Below, one piece after another: positions 6,917 through 16,800 of a stretch of 64,000 bases of DNA. The DNA comes from CABQCM01 sp965145485. Its GTDB lineage: Bacteria; Bacillota; Clostridia; Oscillospirales; Acutalibacteraceae. Made by a program: the position numbers and the translations under genes. The stretch spans positions 1 through 64,000 of the forward strand of contig CBCTCU010000008.1 in assembly GCA_965145485.1 (NCBI GenBank). The letters run 5' to 3'. The stretch's first letter is position 1, and each line of letters opens with the position of its first letter. Under the pieces are notes generated by a model. The model ran no database searches. It was not told where the DNA came from and saw only the letters and a list, made by a program, of their open reading frames with translations.

Positions 6917-7582
6917 ATGAATTATCCAGATAAATACCATCTGACCAAAGATCAAAGCGTCTTTTTAGCGAAAAAGAAGTGGGATGAAAACGTATATTGC
7001 GGTATGAAGATGGAAAACCGTGCTGTGACCTTCCCGCAAACCAAGACGATCCTCGAGGGCGTAAACGTGCCGAACGTCCAGCTTGACGATATTCAGGCGA
7101 TTCTGAACATGCGGGATGCATGGCGATATCTGATGCAAACAGTGGACGATCCGCTCACGTTGGAATATATCTGCAATCTCAACGGTTTTATTGCGCGTAA
7201 TGAGGCGTTGGAGTGGGGAAAACTCCGCACGGGACGGGTGAGCATATCGGGAACGGACTACACGCCCCCTGTTCCGCAGGAGGATAACGTCAAGCTGGAA
7301 CTAGAGGCCATTCAAAACGCGAATGCCACAGCGACGGAAAAGGCGCTTAACGCTTTTGTGTGGGGAACTAGAAGCCAATTGTTTTGGGATGGGAACAAGC
7401 GTACAAGCCTTACTGTGGCCAATAAGATATTGCTGAACGCCGGAGCGGGCATGATGACTATCGTTGATAAGAATATGGAGCAGTTTAATTCTCTGCTGGT
7501 GGATTACTATGACAATGGCAATAGTGGAGCGCTCAAAGCCTTTTTATATGAGAACGCAATCCAAGGAGTAGAATTGGAATAG
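6917..7582 (+). CDS. Fic family protein lacking the catalytic histidine
   Basis: 221 residues, ATG at 6917 behind ACGGAGGGCAAG. The Fic core reads SQLFWDGNKRTS: Gln154 occupies the place of the invariant His, while the F-x-D-G-N-x-R phosphate loop is kept. The equivalent of the inhibitory motif is G29-M-K-M-E33-N34, which keeps Glu-Asn but has Gly instead of Ser/Thr. Without the general base, ordinary AMP transfer is not expected; it may bind nucleotide, regulate the upstream Fic protein, or use other chemistry. Similar His-less proteins with near-identical N-termini occur in other clostridial elements, so this is not a random mutation. It probably forms an operon with the preceding gene. Confidence 0.85.
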   Translation: MNYPDKYHLTKDQSVFLAKKKWDENVYCGMKMENRAVTFPQTKTILEGVNVPNVQLDDIQAILNMRDAWRYLMQTVDDPLTLEYICNLNGFIARNEALEWGKLRTGRVSISGTDYTPPVPQEDNVKLELEAIQNANATATEKALNAFVWGTRSQLFWDGNKRTSLTVANKILLNAGAGMMTIVDKNMEQFNSLLVDYYDNGNSGALKAFLYENAIQGVELE

Positions 7583-7593
7583 CACTTCATATC

Positions 7594-7680
7594 GCGAAAT
7601 ATGGCCTGTATTTATTTTTTTGTTCTTTCTTATGTGGTTTGCATACATGAAATAAAAACTCGATACAGGGCAAATACGAG
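7594..7680 (+). repeat. Right copy of the stem-loop element flanking the Fic genes
   Basis: It starts with the same 16 bases as 5929-5944 and has a partner segment TACAGGGCAAATACGAG at 7664-7680. The interior shares a T-rich stretch with the left copy (TTTGTTCTTTCTTATGTGG against TTTGCTCTTTTTCTGTGTG). It lies directly after the second Fic gene. Confidence 0.5.
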
Positions 7681-7779
7681 CCTGTAGTGATATTGCTGGT
7701 GCGTTTACCTCGACTTGTAGAAACTTGGTTTTCAAAACAAAATGAACGAGCGGGATTATGATGATTTCCTGCTCATTTT

Positions 7780-7834
7780 TTGACCCTTTATTTTACCCTT
7801 TACAGGGCGTTTTGACCCTTTGATTTACCCTTTA
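7780..7834. repeat. TACCCTTTA / GACCCTTTA array near right end of element
   Basis: TTTACCCTTTA occurs at 7792-7802 and 7824-7834, with variants TTGACCCTTTA at 7780-7790 and TTTGACCCTTTG at 7811-7822. With the two copies at 3556-3578 they mark both ends of the element, as arm-type sites of a tyrosine integrase would. The rest of 7681-7951 is AT-rich and without a gene. Confidence 0.55.
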
Positions 7835-7951
7835 GACGATTATGTTAGATGTAAAACGTTTGTTCTAAAATGCTTTGTAGTCCTTGATGTTACTGGATGT
7901 TTTGATATTGTATTAATTTGGATTGTATTAGATTATATAATTGTTGGGTAA

Positions 7952-7974
7952 TTCGAGTCTTCCCTTCTCCGCCA
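7952..7974 (+). repeat. attR: partial copy of the tRNA-Ser 3' end
   Basis: 23 bases identical to tRNA positions 3475-3497 except for one base. It covers part of the T arm, the acceptor strand and CCA, but no complete tRNA precedes it. It marks the right boundary of the integrated element. Confidence 0.85.
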
Positions 7975-8001
7975 TAAAGGTGTGACAAAACGGATCGCAC
8001 C

Positions 8002-8040
8002 CCGAAAACCTCCGATTTTATCGGAGGTTTTCGGCATTTT
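8002..8040 (+). terminator. Strong terminator just outside attR
   Basis: A 15-bp perfect stem, CCGAAAACCTCCGAT (8002-8016) / ATCGGAGGTTTTCGG (8020-8034), with a TTT loop and trailing CATTTT. It is probably the original terminator of tRNA-Ser, displaced by the 4.5-kb insertion. Confidence 0.75.
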
Positions 8041-8510
8041 CAGGGGCGTTTTTTGAGACGAGACAAAGGACTCGGAACGGGGCAAAAAGAGGTTTTTGCG
8101 AGGTTTGAACTGACAGAAACAGAAAAAGAATCCAGGAACAGGCAGGTAAGCTGATAAGTTTACCTGCCTTTTATTTTGCCCAGAAGTTCCCCAGCAAATC
8201 CTCCAGTGCGCGGCCATGAAATATGAGCAAGACCACGACAATCGACATATTCCTCAGCGGCTGAAAGCGGACTTCGGAAATTGAGGTCCGCTTTCGGCAT
8301 TTTTCACCGAGTTTTACGAATCGGTGGCAGACGCCGCGCTTCTGTGGTATGGCCAACCATTTTTGCTGGATGGAAGGCGATTGGGTCGGGTCAAGAGGCT
8401 GCGAATGCTTCGGCAGTAACAACGCCCCCTTTCAAGAAGAACTACGGATATAAACAACAATAGGCTGGTCGGCTAAATATGTTAACGTCAGACGAGACAA
8501 CGACGGCAAA
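8035..8510. other. Gene-free stretch with two further hairpins
   Basis: GGCAGGTAA (8141-8149) / TTACCTGCC (8160-8168) is followed by TTTTATTTT and is a good terminator. GAAAGCGGAC (8263-8272) / GTCCGCTTTC (8286-8295) is followed by GGCATTTTT and is another. A 60-codon frame at 8281-8463 has no ribosome site or family likeness. The region looks like insertion debris. Confidence 0.5.
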
Positions 8511-9262
8511 ATGCTAAATATCGATCAGGAACAAATCAAGCGCGATTTTGTCGAAAGCATCGACAAAGGCTACCCCATTCTGTTAAGGCGTACCGATAAC
8601 CACAGATACAGCATCATGATTGGCTACGAGGACAATGGCGACATTATCGTATGCAAAGAAGCGGTCGATGGAGAGGACGAGAGCGTCCATAGAGATGCCG
8701 AAACCTTTGTATACGAAAATTGGGGGGACGTAATACTGGATTACATCCTGCTGAAGGAACGGTTGGAACCAGTTCCCGAGCGCCAGCACATACTGGAACA
8801 ACCGCAATTCATTGTTGTCCACGCTCGTAGAACGGATAAAATCAGGGGATGCATTTTGTCAGGCGCGGCCGCGTGGGAGGCATATCTGGACATGCTCGAA
8901 CACGAGGATTTATCAACTCTCCCGCTGGATACGGGGGGAAGATAATGTTAATCTTCGGTTTGGCATATACTGCGATGGATTATGTCAGATATGGGAACGA
9001 AATGCGGCGTTGGATTATTACCGCTCTCTTGCCGAAAACTATCCCGAATGGCGCGAAGAACTTAATATTGCCGTAGCCGCTCTGGATGAATGCTCGCAAT
9101 ACGCTGGGTTCCTGTGGTCGCAGGGATTTGCTTTTGAAGGGGGAAGGGCTTGAAAAATTTCGAGATCCCGCCGCTCGAAAAGATACTCGCTGATGAAGGG
9201 CGTAAAGCGATGTGTAAAGATATGGTAGTCGTAGAGCATTTTGAGAAAATTCTTCAAAAAAG
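8511..9262 (+). pseudogene. Frameshifted remnant of a BtrH_N-like / cysteine-protease-fold protein
   Basis: Reading runs from 8511 (RDFVESIDKGYPILLR, SIMIGYEDNGDIIVC) to a G6 tract at 8933-8938, where the frame closes at once. Taking one G out continues smoothly as GEDNVNLRFGIYCDGL and AALDYYRSLAENYPEWREEL to 9153. Two more shifts are needed to join EKFRDPAARK (about 9150-9185) and DEGRKAMCKDMVVVEHFEKIL (to about 9260). The start lacks a ribosome site and the N-terminal part expected of the family is missing. It resembles multi-domain proteins with a C39/BtrH-type N-terminal fold; that family call is tentative. Several independent lesions make a sequencing error an unlikely explanation. Confidence 0.65.
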
Positions 9263-9291
9263 GAATATAAGGTGGAGACGCCGTTTTGAAC

Positions 9292-9350
9292 GCCCCCACC
9301 TGGCCCAAACCGATGCTTGTTGTCGTTTCGACCAGGTGGGGCATTTTATA
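9292..9350 (+). terminator. Long-loop hairpin followed by T residues
   Basis: CCCCACCTGG (9294-9303) pairs with CCAGGTGGGG (9332-9341) across a 28-base loop, followed by CATTTTAT. It may terminate the decayed upstream gene. The remaining sequence up to 9545 shows nothing else convincing. Confidence 0.5.
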
Positions 9351-9545
9351 CTCGACCTCCTTGTTAATAAGGGGGCAGTTTTTCAACGCGCGAAGAGTCT
9401 GATGCGTGTCATATATCGCAATGTGAGAATTCATGGCTACGACAAAGCCGGATTCCCTGATCCGAAAACGAGGTTTGACCTGAGATTTTTCATACCAATC
9501 ACAAAGTAATTTTAACTCATAAATCCGGTGTTATGTTAAAAAATG

Positions 9546-9574
9546 TTGATTTTTATCTGGTTTTATGATAATAT
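9546..9574 (+). promoter_or_regulatory. Promoter of the GyrI-like gene
   Basis: TTGATT (9546-9551), a 17-base spacer and TAATAT (9569-9574) lie in an AT-rich stretch 100 bases before the start codon. Confidence 0.65.
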
Positions 9575-9677
9575 AAAGAAACTATATGAACAAAAACTTG
9601 TTTTAATATAGTAAAATGTGTTTCAAGCATAGAGCTACTGGCTGTATTTATCCCCAAATTTAAGGAGGAATAAGACA

Positions 9678-10226
9678 ATGGATCAGATCATTCAGAACGT
9701 AGTTGTGGAAGGCGCCGAATTCCAAATTGTCAAAAAAACGCCGACATTGTATGCCGGCTTTCGGGCGGAGGCCGACAATGGGGATGAAGAATCGAGCGTC
9801 GATACCTATGAACTTTTCCAGGCTGGCTATAAAAACATAAAAGGCAGCTTAACGCCCGATTCGATGCTGTGCCTCAGCATCAATTTTAAGGAATGCAACC
9901 ATGGGAAAGACGCCCGGCGATCTCTGATGCATTGTCAGGAAACGTCGGAAAGAAATCAACCAGAGGGGATAACGGTTGTCGAATCGCCTGCATGCTATAT
10001 GATAAAGGCAAAATCAACCGACGCGATGTGGGCGCTGGTCAAAAAACTAACCGGAGAAGATAACCCTCAGTTTCACATGGCCCCGCTTTTCGGTTTGTGC
10101 GAAAAACTGTTTTGCAATGAGGAATGGGGGTTTGCACTTACGCCGGATTTCAGCAACACCTATGAGATTGAATACTATAATTTCGACGGAGTAAATTACG
10201 CTGGTATCAGCGTCGTTAAGCTGTAG
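9678..10226 (+). CDS. GyrI-like / AraC effector-binding domain protein
   Basis: 182 residues, ATG at 9678 behind TAAGGAGGAATAAG. The opening strand FQIVKKTPTLYAGFR, the mid segment TVVESPACYMIKAKSTDAMWALVKKL and the ending YEIEYYNFDGVNYAGISVV follow the pattern of the GyrI-like small-molecule-binding (SOUL/SRPBCC-type) domain. Stand-alone proteins of this type bind ligands or act as accessory sensors, and a few inhibit DNA gyrase. It is monocistronic, with its own promoter and the strong terminator at 10350. The specific ligand cannot be told. Confidence 0.65.
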   Translation: MDQIIQNVVVEGAEFQIVKKTPTLYAGFRAEADNGDEESSVDTYELFQAGYKNIKGSLTPDSMLCLSINFKECNHGKDARRSLMHCQETSERNQPEGITVVESPACYMIKAKSTDAMWALVKKLTGEDNPQFHMAPLFGLCEKLFCNEEWGFALTPDFSNTYEIEYYNFDGVNYAGISVVKL

Positions 10227-10349
10227 CGGCCAAATCTGAAAACGGCTTGGCTCGGAATGTTCCAAAATACGCTACATACTTTATTCCAGTATGGGCGCCC
10301 AATGATTGGAAAAGTTAAAATTTCATGATACGATTCATATTACTTTTTT

Positions 10350-10385
10350 GCGGGAGCAAAGCTTGCTTTGCTCCCGCTTATTTTA
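10350..10385. terminator. Bidirectional terminator
   Basis: GCGGGAGCAAAGC (10350-10362) / GCTTTGCTCCCGC (10365-10377) is a perfect 13-bp stem with a T-run on one side (TTATTTTAT) and an A/T-rich flank on the other. Between 10386 and 10809 no gene or RNA is recognised. Confidence 0.8.
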
Positions 10386-10809
10386 TGAAAAATAAAGCCA
10401 TCCACCCACTGCCTGGCTCATTCTTTCCCCAAAAGACGCGCTCGGTTTTCCCGCTTTGTTGTAAACGCCCGCGCGGCAGTTATCCGCCGTTGCACCTTTC
10501 TGAAAATTTAGGGCTGGCGTCGTTGCAATCCCCATGGAGACCATCCCCTGAGGTTTGAGTCTCAGCGGTGATTTCATAATTCACTCAGTGCACCTGTGGC
10601 CTTGTAAGACCGCCTTTTTGGGCCGTTCCTACTCGAAAACAGGAGGGCAGAAACATCAAGCCTTTCCACTTCTTTCGCCGAGTTACTCAGCCCTCCGTCT
10701 ATGCTTTTGACGTATTCCCGTGTTCTGGCGACGGATGGCTTTGTTTGCCTCATTTCCCACTTTGATTGCCAATTACCGAAATCGGCCATGGCTTCCAGCA
10801 ATCTCATAT

Positions 10810-10838
10810 TGTGTCGAAATCGTAAAACCGGTATAATC
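10810..10838 (+). promoter_or_regulatory. Promoter of the M26 metallopeptidase gene
   Basis: TTGTGT (10810-10815), a 17-base spacer and TATAAT (10833-10838) lie 40 bases before the start codon at 10879, which has GCGAAAGGA upstream. Confidence 0.65.
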
Positions 10839-10878
10839 AGCCTGACGTAAAATTTCTGCGAAAGGATAGAAACAATCG

Positions 10879-13800
10879 ATGGCAAAAATAAGAGCCTTGC
10901 TGGCAATATTGACGATCACTTGCGGACTCTTATTGGGTAGTATGGCCGTTTCGGCGGCGGTGATCAGCAAGCCCGGTCTTTCGGCTGGCGATACCTCCGT
11001 CCGGGCGGGACAGGAAATGGAGTTTGTGTTTTCACTTGATGGCTATGATGATATCCAAACGGGAATCAATACCATAAAAGGAACTTTCGAATACGACTCG
11101 GATATTTTTGAAGATCCGGCTCAGGAGGATTTTGAGCCGCTCAATGCCTGGGAAAGTGTCCGCTACAATCCAAGCAACCGGCAGTTTGTCCTGATCCGGC
11201 GGGCGAACGATGCCGAGGGCGGCGAAGTGGTGCGTATCCGGCTCACGGCAAAAGAGAACCTGCCGGCTGGGGATGTCTATGTCGGCGTGAGCGGGCTTTC
11301 GGCGTCGGAGGGGAAAGGGGATATTTTTCCAGACGATGTACGGGTGAAGCTCAGCGCTGTTGCCCAGCAGCTCCCGGCAGGCTCTGCGCCGGATGCACAG
11401 GAAGGGCAGCCCGCCCTCGAGACGATTCCCGATGCGGGGGAACAGGGGCCGGCCGAGACCATCCAGGAGGCGGAGGAACATACACAGCCGGATAATCTCG
11501 TGACGGAGCAAACAGAGCCGTCTCTGCTGCCAAACCAGCCGGGTCTTGCACAGCCAGAGAGCGCGTCCGGCATTGTCGTCTTTTATTTCTGTGCTTTTGC
11601 GGCGCTGTTGACGGTGGTCTGTCTGGTCGTGGTTCGATGGAAAAAGGGCAGTGTCAAGGGGGTGAAGCTGACGACGGTCGTCCTCCTCCTCGCTGCCGTG
11701 GTGACGGTGACAGCGGGCAGCGTCTATGCCTTTGCCGGCAAAGGGGACCTCAATCGCGACGGTGCGGTTGACTACAACGACATGCATACGCTGCAACGGC
11801 ATTTGATAGCGCTGCAGGCCCTGCCCGACGGGACATGGGATGCGGCGGACATGAATTTTGACGGCAGGCTGACGGTCACGGATTTATCTTTGCTGGTGCA
11901 GAAAATAGAGCAGACCTTGGGCTATAACGTTAGCATCACGCCCGCGATGGACAAATTCTATTATGAAAAACAGGAAGATGTGCTGCTGAAGTTTTCTGCG
12001 GCCGTCTCCTACGGCGCTCAAATCGAACGCGTCACCGTCAACGGCAGGGAGTACGCGGTGCAGAAAACGCAGGATGGCGCATATACGGTAGAGCTGCAAG
12101 CGGCGGATACGCCGGGCTTACAGACCTTTCACCTTTCGAAGGTGAGGCTCAGCAATGGCCGGGACGTGAAGGTCAACGTCACCGAAACCATCGATGTGCT
12201 CAAGGCCGCGCCCTCGGTGGAGGACTTTTTAGCCGAGGAATGGACGGAAACGGCGCAGATGAAGGTCTCGTTCCGTCTCAACGACGAGGACGCCGCGCTC
12301 ATCTCCTCCGCGATGGAAGTGCTTAAGAACACGGATGGAGAGTTTACCACGGTGGACACCATGGAAATCTCCGCGGGCAACCATGCGTTTGTTTTGGATT
12401 TGGAAGAGGATACGGCCTATACCCTTCACATTTCAGCGCAGTACAACCGGGATTCGGACGCGCTTCCGGCCGAAGAGGATCATCGCGGCAGCCTCGCTGT
12501 GATGAAGGAAATCCAGCTCAACATCGACTACCAGTTTTCCTTTGGCGGTCTCAGGACGCAGACGCAGGATGGCTTTGTAACCGACAAATTCCGTAAAAAC
12601 CAGAGAATCGACCTTTGGTTTGAGAGCGGCAATGCCACCCGCTTTCTGCCCGAGCAGGCGGTGGTCAACGGCGTGAGTTACCCGGTGGAGCGGTCGCAAG
12701 ACGGATACCTGGTGGCCCTGGATGGATTTGCGAAGACAGGACCGGCCGAGATCAAGGTGGAGCAGATCGTTTTGGAAAACGGGAAGGCGCTCTCTGTGCA
12801 CACCGAGAACGCGATTGCCGTGATGATCCGCAAAGAGCTTCCGGCGGTCGCCGACCTCGCCGCTGTGGAAGATGCGCAAAACAGACAATTGGATGTGTCC
12901 TTTCGGCTGACCGACCCCGACGGCGCGCTGTCCAACCGGAAAATTCGGATTTTGAATGCACAGGGGCAGACGGTCGGCGAGCGGACGTGGGAGGAAAGCG
13001 AGCTACAGCAGGATACCTTCCGCGGCACGGTTGCGCTGGCCGATACCGGGCTGACGGCTTCTTACACGGTACAGATCATCGCCGACTGTGATTTGTCGCT
13101 CGACCAGTCGGAGGTCGAGGTGCAAAAGGTTCTCGCCGAGAAGGAGATTCCTGCCCAGCCGAGGGCCTGGATTTTGTCCGGCAGCGCCGGGGAGCATTAT
13201 GTGGAAAAAGGCGGATATATCGAGCTCTATTTTGAAATTGCGGATAATGTGGAGGCACCGCTTTCCAAGCTGGTCGTCCACCACACCGAATTGGCGGCAG
13301 AGCCCTGGCAGGAGGGGGTGTGGAAGGTCATCCTTCCAGCGCCGGAGGAGTCGGGCGAGCAGAAGCTCACCCTTTCTCAGCTCGTCTTTGCCGACGGAGC
13401 CAGGGTGGACGTCAGCCATGACGTCTTGGTGGAGGTGATGAAATCCGCCCCCGAGGTACAGGGCTACGCGGCGGAGGATATTCTGGAAAAAGATCAGGTG
13501 AAATTCCAGTTTGTCCTGTCCGATGCCGACCGGTCTTTCCTCTCGGGGAAAATCCAACTGATGTCCAACGACGCCGCCGCCATCGTGGCGCAGGAGGCGA
13601 TTACCCAGGCGGGCGGGCAGGAATTCACCCTGGATGTGGAGGAGCAAAAGGAATACACCTTCCGGGTCCTGGCGACCTGGAAGCAGACCGAGGACGGCAG
13701 CAGGCAGGCTGTGGATGACGTCCTGCTCGAAAAGACCGTCTATATGGTGCGGGATTATGGGCTGCGACTATCCGAGATCAGCACCTCTTCTCCCGAAGGG

Positions 13801-16800
13801 GTGAACACGGTGTATTTCGAGCCCGGCAGCCGGGTGAAAATCCGCTTCCGCGCGCAGACAAACACAAGCCTTGCGGTAGAGCGGGCGCAGATCAACGGCA
13901 AGCTGTTTGACCTTGCGCCTTTGGCAGGGGACGTTTATGAACTGACCGCTACAATCGGCTCACAGCCAGGGGTGCGGACCTTAACCATTGAGAAACTGGT
14001 GATGGAAAACGGAAAAGAGCTCCCTTTACAAAGCGGGAACTCGGTCCGGGTGGAGGTGTTGAAGGCCGCGCCTCAGATCGAGCGCTTTGCCTGGGAGAAG
14101 ACGGCGCTGGATGAGCTGAGGGTGCAGCTTGTTGTGAAAGACCAAGACGGCGCGCTTGAGAGCGCCCGGGTGCAAATTTCGCTGGAAGATGGCGCCACTC
14201 TTGTGACAAAGCCTGTTTTTGTGGGAGATAATGAAGTAACCGTCGCTCTGACGCAGCAGGAGCGCTATGTGGTGAGCGTAACGGCCGGCTTTGACCGGGA
14301 TACCAACGCGCTGGATCAAAGCTCCAACTTTTATCCGGACCAGCAAATCTACACGACGGTGATCGCCGTATCCCGCGACGCCATCCAGTGGAAGGACGTC
14401 ACCGGCGCCGGGCTGTACCACAGCGAAGCGGGCGGTGTGCGGGCAATCCCGGTTTTGGATATCACCAACGGCCTGCCCGCGGATGTGGAGAACTATTTTG
14501 TGGTGCTCGAGATGGAGGGAATGCCGGACTTCTACGCCGGGATCCGGGAATTTCGCCGTACGGCCGAATCGGGCCGCGTGGTCGCGGTCTTGGATCAGGA
14601 GGATGTGGCCTTTTACGACGAGGAGGGCGTCAGGCAAACGGAATATGCCGTCCCTCTTGCCTACCGCGACGCGCAGGGGGAACACCCTCTGATCCAAAGC
14701 GCGCAGCAGCTGTTTGAGCAGATGGCCGCTGCTCCCAACGGGAGCTATGAGTTGACCCAGGATCTGGATGCGTCGGGCATATCGGCCGTCGCTGCGGCTG
14801 TCGCCGGAATCTTTACCGGTGAACTCGACGGAAACGGCTATACCATCTGGAATCTTCCGACCTCTCTGTTCCAGACCCTGCGAGGGGCGAATATCCACGA
14901 CCTCGTGATTCAAAATGCCACGATCACCACGTCCCGAAGCGGCATTCTTGCCAATGTGATAGAGAACCAGTCGGTGGTTGAGAATGTGTTTATCGTCGAT
15001 TCCAGCATTTCCAACGGGGTTGACGAGCTCGGCACCTTTGCCGGGAACCTCAAAAATTCCACCATACGAAAGAGCGCATCGGTCAACGTGTCGGTCAAAG
15101 GCCTGGTGGCGGTCGGCGGGATGGTTGGCAAAACCAACGCCGGGGCGGTCATTGACAACTGCTATGTCACCGGTAAGGTGCAGGGCACCTACGACCATCC
15201 CACCCTCGGCGCGAGAGTGGGCGGCATCGCCGGATGGCACGGCGGGGGCGAGATCAAAAACAGCTTCACCCGGGTGCAGGTGATCGCGCCGGCCATGAAA
15301 GGCAACGGCGGCCTCATCGGCGGACCCCATACGGGAAGCCCCGTGATCGAAAACTGTCTGAGCATGAGCGATGGGGCCGGGTACCGGATTGCCGGCTTTG
15401 ACGTGTTGCATAATGCCAAAAACGTCTACGAGTATTCCGGCTCGACCAGTGCAACCAATATCACAGAATCAAATCAGAACCGGGTGAAAGAGACCGACGC
15501 CATTTTTGACAAGAGCTTTTACACCGATACGCTGGGATGGGATGAGACGGTCTGGGAGTTGGAGCTGCTGGCCTACGGCAAGCGCCCGAACCTGCAATCC
15601 GCGCCCGGGACCGACAACAACTACGGTATCCCGGCTTATGACCTGGTGCTCCGCCAGGAGGGCTATCGCCCCGAGCGGGAACAGGCGTACGCCAATATGG
15701 CAAAGCTGATGCCCTTTTCGGATATCCGCACATGGGTGGAGTATGGAAACCGGCTTTCGGCCACCGACCCGCTCGCCCTACAGCCTGTGCAGTATGTGCT
15801 GCCGCTGGACGAAACGGGCTCCCTGGTGACGGGAGTAACCAGGGACACGCTCGACACGATTCAAACCATCCGGATTGTATTTGAAAAAGAGAAGATGATG
15901 GAATGCCCGGTCAGCTGGCAGAAAACCATGGGGAAGGTGGTTGCCGCCTATCGCGTGGAAGGAATGGAGGCGATGTATCAGTTCCATCACTATATAGCCG
16001 ATCTGGATCCGGCGCTGCTGGAGGAGACGGTCAACCTGCTTGCTTCCTACGATTACGCGGCCGACATCGCCACGCTGACCAGGGAGGAGGAAAGCAGGCT
16101 TTATACCGACTATTATCAGCATGGCGTGAAGCCGGGCCTGAAAGCGCTGGCCATCAAGCTCCTTTCATCCCAGGCGGAGTATCCGACCTATTGTGGCAGT
16201 GAGGCGGTGCGCCGGCTGGTCGTGGAACGAATCCGCGATACATCCGCATGGAAAAAGCTCCTTTACGGCTACAACTATTACGACAAATGGTATCGGATGG
16301 ATTACAGCGGGGTGAATTTCAGCGACCTGCTGTTCTTCAACGGGCGGCTGATGGCGAATGGCCTCGACGCGGCGACCCTGTCCGATCTGATTTTGGCCGC
16401 GCCGGAGCAGCAGCGGGAAACCCACCAGACGGTCGCCTTTTACAACAGCGCATTGAAAAACTACACGGGGGAAGAGCTGGCCGATTTCCTCGGCGGCCTG
16501 TCCTACTGTATCGCGGGATATGACGACCCCAGCGACTGGTTTGCCGACAACTTTGATGGAATCTTGAAAGAGCAACCGGCCAGCGGCGGGGCCGAAGGGA
16601 TTCGTTACCGGATTTGGGACATTTTGTCGGGATTGGAGGATCGAAGAAAAAGCATCCTTCTGCCAATCCTCACCGCGCCGCAGGAGGACATGTTCCTGAT
16701 CTCTCTGCCGTCCCAGCTCATGCTGGGCAGCATGAACCGCTATCCCACCTATTTGGTCAAAGACGGCAACGAGCGGCAGCGTATGCGGGATATCATCGAC

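Larger units (their letters stand above)
3475..7974. mobile_element. Integrated element in tRNA-Ser, without an integrase gene
   Basis: The last 23 bases of the tRNA (3475-3497) are repeated at 7952-7974 with a single mismatch (C at 3484, T at 7961). This is the att pattern left by tyrosine-integrase elements that insert into a tRNA 3' end and restore it. Between the copies are about 4.5 kb of small accessory genes on both strands with lower GC than the flanks. Multiple TTTACCCTTTA motifs lie near both ends. No integrase, relaxase or replication gene is visible, so it is a remnant or is mobilised in trans. Confidence 0.82.

Noticed and set aside
11527..11544. LPNQPG in the M26 protein as a genuine sortase signal
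   Set aside because: It deviates from LPxTG at the Thr and no sortase is in view, so it is reported only as a resemblance.
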